Source: Amycolatopsis mongoliensis
GTDB taxonomy: Bacteria; Actinomycetota; Actinomycetes; Mycobacteriales; Pseudonocardiaceae
Assembly: GCF_030285665.1 (NCBI RefSeq)
Contig: NZ_CP127295.1
Coordinates: forward strand, 3,224,001-3,288,000
Direction: 5' to 3'
DNA: 64,000 nt
Under the pieces are notes generated by a model. It saw nothing but the letters and a program-made list of their open reading frames with translations. It was not told the DNA's origin and searched no databases. A program made the translations under genes and the position numbers. Of this stretch, positions 57,891 to 64,000 are shown one piece after another; the first letter of the stretch is position 1, and every line of letters begins with the position of its first letter.

Positions 57891-57902
57891 TGGTCTAGAC
57901 CC
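57891..57902. promoter_or_regulatory. DasR-operator-like site
   Basis: TGGTCTAGACCC differs by one base from the DasR core TGGTCTAGACCA. It lies 160 bases before the binding-protein start of the ABC operon. Confidence 0.5.
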
Positions 57903-58286
57903 ACTGCTCCACTCGCCGTAGTCGTTCACCCAGCGTAGGGTCCAGTTCCGGAATAAGGCATGACCAGCTGTGCGACGGCTGAGCGAACGCTGTGCAACAT
58001 CATGCGCGAAGCGTCGGAAGGGTTACATCTTCCCCGGCCGTTCGCTACCCTCTGCACCTGCGGGGAGGTATCAACCTCCGATGTAGTGAGAGAGAGTGCC
58101 TGGATGGCCGATCAAGACGATCTACTTCGGTGTACCAGGGCGCGCTGTGCTTTTCCTGAGAGATTCTCCCCCGCAGAGACCACTGCCTGGCCGTGCTCAG
58201 CCGCCGTGCCGGTGGGCTAGGCGAAGAAACAGACCGATGCAGGACCAGCGCAGGGACCGGACCGTGATGCTCGAGCTGAACCGATT

Positions 58287-58347
58287 CCGTCCGACCGGAC
58301 GGGGTTCAGGAACCCCCGTGGAAGACGATCTTTTCACCCGTACGGGT
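58287..58347. promoter_or_regulatory. Cluster of three perfect palindromes before the conservon
   Basis: CCGTCCG-AC-CGGACGG (58287-58302), GGGGTTC-AG-GAACCCC (58301-58316) and ACCCGTACGGGT (58336-58347) follow each other within 61 bases, ending 82 bases before the kinase start. They could be operators or RNA hairpins of the leader. Confidence 0.6.
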
Positions 58348-58429
58348 ACCGTCTCGCGCTGGGCTCCTACCGATCGGCAGGAGAGCCGGAGCGCCGGGAG
58401 CGTGCTGACGAGTGGCTGAGGAGAAAGCG

Positions 58430-61400
58430 ATGCGCCCTGGCGGGCGCTGGACTGACCAGGGTTTCACGAGCACGAACGATGATGGTGGTGCGGCGGTGCC
58501 GAACGAAGACGCCGCGGGGGTAGGAGGGACCCCCGCGCAGTCGCCCGGAGATGCTCCGGGCCGGAAGGCCGGGCTGTTCTCCGGCATGCGCGACTGGCGA
58601 TTGCGGTCCAAGCTGGCCGCGATCCTCCTGATCCCCACGCTGACCGCGCTCGTGCTGGGCACGTTGCGCGTGGTCGACGACGCCCAGCAGGCGACCGAGT
58701 TCCAGCACACCGCCGAACAGGTCGCGTTCGCGGTCAAGGTCACCACAGTGGTGCACGAGCTGCAGAACGAGCGCTCGCTGGCCGTCGCGCGGATCGCGTC
58801 GGCGAACCCGCTGCTGCAGACCGGGCTCGACTCGCAGATCGCCAAGGTCGATCGCGAAGTCGCCGACCTGCGCAACGCGGCGGCGACCCTCAGCTACGAC
58901 GACGACGCGACCAAGGACCGCTACACCCGCGGTATCCAGCGCCTCGACGCCCTGCGCCCGCTGCGGGCGGCGTTCAACACCCAGGGTGGCCTGCCCGACA
59001 TCACGGTCATGACCGCGTACTCCGGCATCCTGGACGCCCTGATCGAGCTCGGCCGCGAGGTGACCACCGCGGTCACCGACCGGGACGTGCTCCGCCTCGG
59101 CACGAGCACGCAGGCGATCAGCGAGGCCAAGGAGTTCACCACCCGCTCGGACGCCGAGCTGCAGATCGCCGCGTTCCGCGGGAACTTCCCCGGCGACCTC
59201 CTGGACCAGACGCGCGCGTCGGCCTCCAGCGCGGACGCCTCGGTCTCGGCCTTCCTGGCGAACGCCGACGACGACCAGCGCCAGCTCTACAACGACACCT
59301 ACTCCGGCCCGGAGGTCGACGACCGCCGGCGGATCCAGACCGCGGCGTTCTCCTTCGCCCAGCTGGGTGACGCGCCGAGCATCGACACCACGGCGCTCGG
59401 CAAGGACAGCACCGTGTCGGCGGACAAGCTGCACGCGGTCGAGTCGAACCTGCTGGCCCAGCTCAAGACCCGCGCCGACGACCTCGCCACGGCGGCGGTC
59501 AACTCGGCCTGGGTCGGCGGTGCCGTGGTGCTCGCGGCGCTGGCCGCCGCGATCGCGCTGATGCTCGTCGTCGCCCGCCTGATGCTGCGCCCGCTGCGGG
59601 TGCTGCGGAAGAGCGCGCTGGACGTCGCCTACACCCGGCTGCCCGAGACCGTGCAAGCGATCCTCGACGACCCGGACCCGGTCGGCGCCTCGAAGAGGGC
59701 CGTCCAGCCGGTGCCCGTCACCTCCCGCGACGAGATCGGCGAGGTCGCGCGGTCGTTCGACATCGTCCACGAACAGGCCGTCAAGATGGCCGCCGAGCAG
59801 GCCCTCCTGCGCGAGAACGTCAACGGCATCTTCGTGAACCTCTCCCGGCGGTCGCAGCGGCTGGTGGAACGCCAGCTCGGCGTCATCGACCGCCTCGAGG
59901 CCGACGAGCAGGACCCGGACCACTTGGCGAGCCTGTTCGAGCTCGACCACCTGGCCACCCGGCTGCGGCGCAACGGTGAGTCCCTGCTGGTGCTCTCCGG
60001 CGCCGGCCTGGCGAAGTCCGTCCCCAAGCCGGTGCCCGCCGCCGACGTCATCGGCGCCGCGGTGTCGGAGATCGAGCAGTACGCCCGGATCGAGGTCGGC
60101 ATCGTGCCCGACGTCGCGGTCCAGGGCCTGGCGATCCACGACCTCGTGCACGTCCTCGCGGAGCTGCTCGACAACGCGACCTACTTCTCCGAGCCGGAGA
60201 CGAAGGTCATCGTCCGGGCCGTGGTGACCCGCCGGAAAGCGCTCGCCATCCAGGTCACCGACCACGGTGTCGGCATGAGCGACGAGCGGCTGGCCGAGGT
60301 CAACGCGCGGCTCGCCGACCCGCCGGACCTGGACGTGTCGGTGACCCGCCGGATGGGCCTGTACGTGGTCTCGCGGCTGGCCAAGCGCCACGGCATCGAG
60401 GTCCGCCTGCGCGAGAACGAGGACATCGAGGGTGGCGTGATCGCCCGCGTCGTCGTCCCGGCCGAGCTGCTCACGCACCTCCGCCCGGGCATGGCGCGGC
60501 AGACCCCGCTGCCACCGAACCGGTCCGAGACGTCGATGTCGATGCCGAGCATCCCGATCCCGGCCGCGCGCTCGGACTTCGACCAGACGCAGTCGCACAC
60601 GCCGGTCCCGCCTTCGGCTCCGCCACCGCCGCCCCCGGCCCCGCCGGCGCACGAGCCGGTGGCGAACCAGGGCGGACTGGTCCCGCTCGACCAGCCGATC
60701 AGCCTGGACGACCTGGTCAGCGGCGGCCGCGCGGCGGGCCCGTTCCTGTCGCCCGAGCTGCCGAAGCCCGACGTGCCGGCCTGGCCGACCGCCGAGGACC
60801 TGGCGCCGCTGACGCCGTCGACGAACGGCGAGGGCGCCAGCTCGAGGGCCGGCGACACGCAGTTCGCGCCGCTGGTCCTGCCGAAGCGCGAGCCGAAGTA
60901 CGTCCCGCCGGAGGAGCCGCCACCACCCTCGCCGCGTGCGGACGAGGTCGCCCCTCCGTCGGCGCTCGAGGACGATGTACCCACCCGGCGGCTGCCCATC
61001 TACCAGTCGGTGCTGTCACGCTGGTTCAGTGAGGGCGACGACTCGACGGCCGACCCGGTGCCGGCGCAGAGCGAGGGTGAAGATCCGAACCTCCCGCCGC
61101 TCACCGGCTCCGACGAGCAGGTGGCGGAGCGGACCGTCGTCGCCGAACCGGTCGCCCGGCGCCAGGACCGCGAGCCGGTGGCGGACGAGCTGCTGCCGAC
61201 CGCGGCGACCCGGCACCCGCTCCTCCCGCCCGACGACGGCTGGCACAGCGCTTCCGACGACGGCTGGCAGAAGGCGCAGTCGCTGCTGGAGTCCAAGAAC
61301 GAGGAGATCACCACGGCCGGGCTGCCCAAACGTGTCCCGAACGCCTACCTGGTGCCGGGGTCGATATCCAGTCCCTCGTCCGACGGACCGGCGCAGAACA

Positions 61401-61600
61401 ACTTCGCGGACAACACCGCGGGCATGCCCGGAACGGGTGCGATCACCCGCTCGGCGTCCGCGGCGCGGAGCCGGATGGCAAGCTTCCAGCGGGGCTACAC
61501 CTCGGGACGGCATGCATTGAAGGAGCTCCCGGCCGAAGAACAGCTGGAAAGCAGCAGGGTTCCGGGGCGTGGCAACACCACAGACAGCAGTGAGGAGTGA
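58430..61600 (+). CDS. Conservon sensor kinase CvnA-like with NIT-like input domain
   Basis: The 1056-residue protein has a polar N-terminus (1-55), membrane helices at about 59-78 and 359-382, and between them a helical sensor region with [17 protein letters not shown]. After the HAMP-like stretch come [20 protein letters not shown] (His near 506) and the HATPase motifs [10 protein letters not shown] and DHGVGMS. A 370-residue Pro-rich tail ends with [13 protein letters not shown] and [13 protein letters not shown], both shared with the kinase at 44.5 kb. The ATG at 58430 has GAGGAGA 6 bases upstream; GTG at 58412 is possible. It heads a complete conservon. Confidence 0.92.
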   Translation: MRPGGRWTDQGFTSTNDDGGAAVPNEDAAGVGGTPAQSPGDAPGRKAGLFSGMRDWRLRSKLAAILLIPTLTALVLGTLRVVDDAQQATEFQHTAEQVAFAVKVTTVVHELQNERSLAVARIASANPLLQTGLDSQIAKVDREVADLRNAAATLSYDDDATKDRYTRGIQRLDALRPLRAAFNTQGGLPDITVMTAYSGILDALIELGREVTTAVTDRDVLRLGTSTQAISEAKEFTTRSDAELQIAAFRGNFPGDLLDQTRASASSADASVSAFLANADDDQRQLYNDTYSGPEVDDRRRIQTAAFSFAQLGDAPSIDTTALGKDSTVSADKLHAVESNLLAQLKTRADDLATAAVNSAWVGGAVVLAALAAAIALMLVVARLMLRPLRVLRKSALDVAYTRLPETVQAILDDPDPVGASKRAVQPVPVTSRDEIGEVARSFDIVHEQAVKMAAEQALLRENVNGIFVNLSRRSQRLVERQLGVIDRLEADEQDPDHLASLFELDHLATRLRRNGESLLVLSGAGLAKSVPKPVPAADVIGAAVSEIEQYARIEVGIVPDVAVQGLAIHDLVHVLAELLDNATYFSEPETKVIVRAVVTRRKALAIQVTDHGVGMSDERLAEVNARLADPPDLDVSVTRRMGLYVVSRLAKRHGIEVRLRENEDIEGGVIARVVVPAELLTHLRPGMARQTPLPPNRSETSMSMPSIPIPAARSDFDQTQSHTPVPPSAPPPPPPAPPAHEPVANQGGLVPLDQPISLDDLVSGGRAAGPFLSPELPKPDVPAWPTAEDLAPLTPSTNGEGASSRAGDTQFAPLVLPKREPKYVPPEEPPPPSPRADEVAPPSALEDDVPTRRLPIYQSVLSRWFSEGDDSTADPVPAQSEGEDPNLPPLTGSDEQVAERTVVAEPVARRQDREPVADELLPTAATRHPLLPPDDGWHSASDDGWQKAQSLLESKNEEITTAGLPKRVPNAYLVPGSISSPSSDGPAQNNFADNTAGMPGTGAITRSASAARSRMASFQRGYTSGRHALKELPAEEQLESSRVPGRGNTTDSSEE

Positions 61601-61602
61601 AA

Positions 61603-62082
61603 GTGACACGGGCGGGTGCAATGCAGCCGGGTGGCTCCGCGCAGCCGAACGGCCAGGCGCATGCCAAGGCGAACAATGCCGGCAGCTTCGCTTGGCTGAT
61701 CACGGATTTCGTGCACCGGGTGCCCGGCGCGGCCCACGCGGTCGTGGTGTCGGCCGACGGCCTGCTCCTCGCGGCCTCGCGTGGCCTGCCGAAGGACCGG
61801 GCGGACCAGCTGGCCGCGGTGGCGTCGGGGCTCACCAGCCTCGCGCGCGGCGCGGCCAAGGTGTTCGAAGGTGGGACGGTCGCGCAGACCGTCGTCGAGA
61901 TGGCCAACGGCTTCCTCTTCCTCATGTCGGTTTCCGACGGTTCCTGTCTGGCTGTGCTCGGTTCACCGGAAAGTGACATCGGCCTGGTCGTCTACGAGAT
62001 GACCCTGCTGGTGGAACGGGTCGGCCAGCAGCTGACGCCGGAGATGCGGGCCCAGCTGCAGGGCTCGGCAGTCCGCCGCTGA
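61603..62082 (+). CDS. Roadblock/LC7 protein CvnB-like
   Basis: The 159-residue product has the roadblock/LC7 domain: [40 protein letters not shown] and [20 protein letters not shown]. In conservons this protein associates with the small GTPase, as GTPase-activating proteins of the MglB type do. The GTG at 61603 has GAGGAG 5 bases before it; an earlier GTG overlaps the kinase stop. A second copy of this gene type begins at 63871. Confidence 0.93.
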   Translation: MTRAGAMQPGGSAQPNGQAHAKANNAGSFAWLITDFVHRVPGAAHAVVVSADGLLLAASRGLPKDRADQLAAVASGLTSLARGAAKVFEGGTVAQTVVEMANGFLFLMSVSDGSCLAVLGSPESDIGLVVYEMTLLVERVGQQLTPEMRAQLQGSAVRR

Positions 62083-62107
62083 GGACACGGGAACCGAGGA
62101 GAGAGCC

Positions 62108-62890
62108 GTGGACGACGGGCGCTTGAGGGGCGATGGCCGGCTCGGTGACGACTTCTCCGGCGGGTGGTCCGAGCAGCCGGACGACGGCCGGGAGGACTGG
62201 CAGTCGTTCCGGGAACGGGTCGACCGCGAATGGCGGTCACGCCGGGTGCAGGCGTCCGACAACGACCCGGTGCGAGAACCCCCGAACTGGCTGACCGACA
62301 GCAACGCCGGCCAGGAACCGATCCGGCCGATCCAGCCCGGGAGCGGCGAGTACCGCGACCGGCTGCTGGGCGGGCCGGGAGCGGAGCTGTTCGGCGGGTC
62401 GAGCGGGCCGCTGTACGACGCGCACGACTTCGCCGCGTACAGCAACGATCGCGACTACTCGGCGGGGCTGGACTCCGGCGAGCTGGCCGCGGCGCTGCCG
62501 CGGCAGGCCCACCAGGAGTACGTCGACGAGCCGGCGCCGACCGAGATGGAGACCTCGGGCCTGGTCCGGCCGTACTTCCGGACCCGGGGCCGGACGAAGG
62601 CGACCCTCGACCTGGCGATCGAGGCGCTGATCTCGACCAGCGAACAGGGCCGGATGCTCGACCGGGTCCGGGTGCCCGAGCACCGGTCGATCTGCGACCT
62701 GTGCCTCGACACCCGGTCGGTGGCCGAGGTGGCGGCGCTGCTGCGCCTGCCGCTCGGCGTGGTGCGGGTGTTGATTGGTGACGTGGCGGGTCTCGGCCTG
62801 GTGCTGGTGCACACCAGCAGTCAAACCGTGGGCGACCGCCCGAGTATCGAGTTCATGGAAAGGGTGCTCAGTGGGCTTCGGAGAATTTGA
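62108..62890 (+). CDS. DUF742 protein CvnC-like with long N-terminal extension
   Basis: The C-terminal 115 residues are the DUF742 domain (GLVRPYFRTRGRTKATLDLA, HRSICDLCLDTRSVAEVAAL, LPLGVVRVLIGDVAGLGLVL). The protein is 260 residues, about twice the usual size; the first 145 are acidic and probably disordered (DDGREDWQSFRERVDREWRS). DUF742 has a winged-helix-like part but acts in the membrane-bound signalling complex in conservons. It overlaps the GTPase gene by 20 bases. Confidence 0.92.
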   Translation: MDDGRLRGDGRLGDDFSGGWSEQPDDGREDWQSFRERVDREWRSRRVQASDNDPVREPPNWLTDSNAGQEPIRPIQPGSGEYRDRLLGGPGAELFGGSSGPLYDAHDFAAYSNDRDYSAGLDSGELAAALPRQAHQEYVDEPAPTEMETSGLVRPYFRTRGRTKATLDLAIEALISTSEQGRMLDRVRVPEHRSICDLCLDTRSVAEVAALLRLPLGVVRVLIGDVAGLGLVLVHTSSQTVGDRPSIEFMERVLSGLRRI

Positions 62891-63479
62891 CTCCGACGCG
62901 AACGCGCCGCAGGTGACGGGTCCGACCTCGTCGGCCAAGATCGTGGTCGCCGGCGGGTTCGGTTCGGGGAAGACAACGTTGGTCGGGGCGATCTCCGAGA
63001 TCGACCCGCTGACCACCGAGGCCATGATGACCGAGGCGAGCGTCGGGCACGACGACACCTCGGCCACGCCCAACAAGACCACCACCACCGTGGCGATGGA
63101 CTTCGGGCGCATCTCGCTGGACTCGGACCTGGTGCTGTACGTCTTCGGCACCCCTGGTCAGCACCGGTTCTGGTTCATGTGGGACGACCTCGCGGTCGGC
63201 GCCATCGGGGCGGTCGTGCTGGTGGACACGCGGCGGCTCGCCGACGCGTTCCCGTCGATCGACTTCTTCGAGAACCGGAAGCTGCCCTACGTCGTCGCCA
63301 TCAACTGCTTCGACCGGCTTCTGCACCACCAGATCGAGGACGTGCGGCACGCGCTCACCATCGCGCCGTCCGTCCCGATCATGGCGTGCGACGCGCGTGA
63401 GCGCGACTCCGCCAAGCAGGTGCTGATCTCCGTCGTCCAGCACGCGATCGCGCACGATTCGGCGCTGCGCGCGGGCTGA
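62871..63479 (+). CDS. Conservon small GTPase CvnD-like
   Basis: The 202-residue P-loop GTPase has G1 GGFGSGKTTLV (about 24-34), the Thr-rich switch NKTTTTVAMDFG, G3-like FGTPGQHRFWFMWDDLA and the G4-like NCFD in place of NKxD, as in the MglA/Rab-like ATP/GTP-binding proteins of conservons. The GTG at 62871 lies inside the end of the DUF742 gene with AAAGGG before it. It is the output GTPase of the kinase-roadblock-DUF742 complex. Confidence 0.93.
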   Translation: MGFGEFDSDANAPQVTGPTSSAKIVVAGGFGSGKTTLVGAISEIDPLTTEAMMTEASVGHDDTSATPNKTTTTVAMDFGRISLDSDLVLYVFGTPGQHRFWFMWDDLAVGAIGAVVLVDTRRLADAFPSIDFFENRKLPYVVAINCFDRLLHHQIEDVRHALTIAPSVPIMACDARERDSAKQVLISVVQHAIAHDSALRAG

Positions 63480-63870
63480 GGGTATGACGCCCCGAACCGG
63501 ATGCGGCCGTTGGAGTGAACTCCGCGTGCTTCACCCACTTCGGGGAGCGCTGCCGCCGTCCGGAGGACGAAGCGGTCGCCGCGGTTCGGTAGCGTCGGGG
63601 ACAGCGTCGCCTGCCCGGCCTGCCGCCGACCGGGCTGACCTGCGCGGACACCCCGCCACCGCGGGCCGCGGAGTGGGTTCCGCCTGCGCCGTCCGGACCG
63701 GGTCGGCGCGGAGCGCAGCCGAGCGCACACGTAGGGTGCGCAGCGGCCGGCGAGTGGTCGACTCGACACCGACGGCGGGGCGAATACGCTTTACGGTGGC
63801 GTCGTCGACCGGCCGTGCCGGCCACTCCGGGGTGCGGCGTGCGGTGCCGCAGGAGCAAGGAGGGGCAGTA
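63480..63870. other. Intergenic region between two conservons
   Basis: About 390 bases of GC-rich DNA without a convincing gene. No terminator with a T-tract is visible after the GTPase gene. The slightly AT-richer stretch GAATACGCTTTACGG (63782-63796) may be part of the promoter for the next conservon. Confidence 0.4.
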
Positions 63871-64000
63871 GTGACGGCTTCCGGCCAGCAGCAGGGCTCG
63901 TTCGGCTGGCTCATCACGGACTTCGTGCGCCGGGTGCCCGGCGCCGCGCACGCCGTTCTGGTGTCCGCCGACGGGCTGCTCCTGGCGCCGTCGGAAGGGC
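63871..64000 (+). CDS. Roadblock/LC7 protein of a second conservon (3' end missing)
   Basis: A GTG with CAAGGAGGGG 6 bases upstream begins a frame whose 43 visible residues closely match the roadblock protein at 61603: [20 protein letters not shown] then [14 protein letters not shown]. The gene runs out of the window. No kinase gene precedes it, so this second set either lacks one or shares the upstream kinase. Confidence 0.9.
   Translation, partial: MTASGQQQGSFGWLITDFVRRVPGAAHAVLVSADGLLLAPSEG

Larger units (their letters stand above)
57731..58429. other. Long divergent regulatory region before the conservon
   Basis: About 700 bases without a convincing gene separate the ABC operon from the kinase. 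It contains a DasR-like site, a hairpin GGAGG-TATCAA-CCTCC (58064-58079) inside a TACATC/GATGTA outer stem (58024-58085), and three palindromes close to the kinase start. A short open frame (57960-58220) lacks a ribosome binding site and family resemblance. A long structured leader for the conservon mRNA is likely. Confidence 0.55.

Noticed and set aside
58140..58180. Possible glycine riboswitch on minus (ATCTCTCAGG read in reverse)
   Set aside because: Only the last block resembles the class; the conserved GAAGG-type core and first GGAGAG are missing.
57960..58220. 86-residue open frame in the conservon leader
   Set aside because: No ribosome binding site, atypical codon use and no recognisable family; the region is better explained as regulatory.

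Overview
The window is a high-GC chromosomal segment of an actinomycete, most likely a member of the Pseudonocardiaceae such as Amycolatopsis. This is an inference from very GC-rich codon use, frequent GTG/TTG starts, a DasR-type regulator, conservon genes, an XRE-DUF5753/DUF397 pair and a SARP-type regulator. From 4.1 to 33.8 kb the gene order follows Mycobacterium tuberculosis Rv0414c-Rv0440 from memory: thiE, thiO-thiS-thiG, thiD-thiC, def, DUF3263, LytR_C protein, AAA ATPase, pssA, psd, moeA and groEL2, with lineage-specific insertions. No rRNA, tRNA, CRISPR array, transposase or prophage was seen.

0-4 kb: the 3' part of a dasR-like gene, a DHA2 drug exporter, a PLP-dependent threonine/serine dehydratase and a membrane protein with a Thr/Pro tail. 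4-15 kb: thiamine biosynthesis in two riboswitch-controlled blocks (thiO-thiS-thiG on plus, thiC-thiD on minus), plus thiE and a second thiD. Between them lie a MarR regulator, a NaChBac-like channel with a lipoprotein, a secreted phospholipase C and an oxidoreductase/HxlR pair. 15-25 kb: an HtrA-type protease, a broken LysE exporter, a secreted GH15 glucoamylase, peptide deformylase, a double-AAA ATPase and the phosphatidylethanolamine pathway (pssA-psd). 25-34 kb: an ArsR/MFS operon with a clear operator, moeA, two AIM24 paralogues, a cold-shock protein, a Ser/Thr kinase and groEL2 behind two CIRCE elements.

34-43 kb: PspC, menC, a large AfsR/SARP-type regulator, a DUF72 protein, a seven-copy 20-bp tandem repeat, a DUF4253 gene behind two LexA boxes, and the XPB helicase. 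43-64 kb is the most unusual part. It has two related modules, each with an NMT1/SsuA-like substrate-binding lipoprotein divergent from a conservon-type sensor kinase with a NIT-like input region. In module A both genes are orphans. In module B the binding protein heads a complete ABC importer operon and the kinase heads a complete conservon (kinase, roadblock, DUF742, GTPase). A second conservon starts at the right edge. Between the modules lie cutC, a TPR protein without its usual HTH domain, a sedolisin protease, an XRE/DUF397 pair and a benzoylformate decarboxylase-like enzyme.

Many convergent gene ends carry long near-perfect palindromes of several sequence families. They look like terminators but also like a set of dispersed intergenic repeats.
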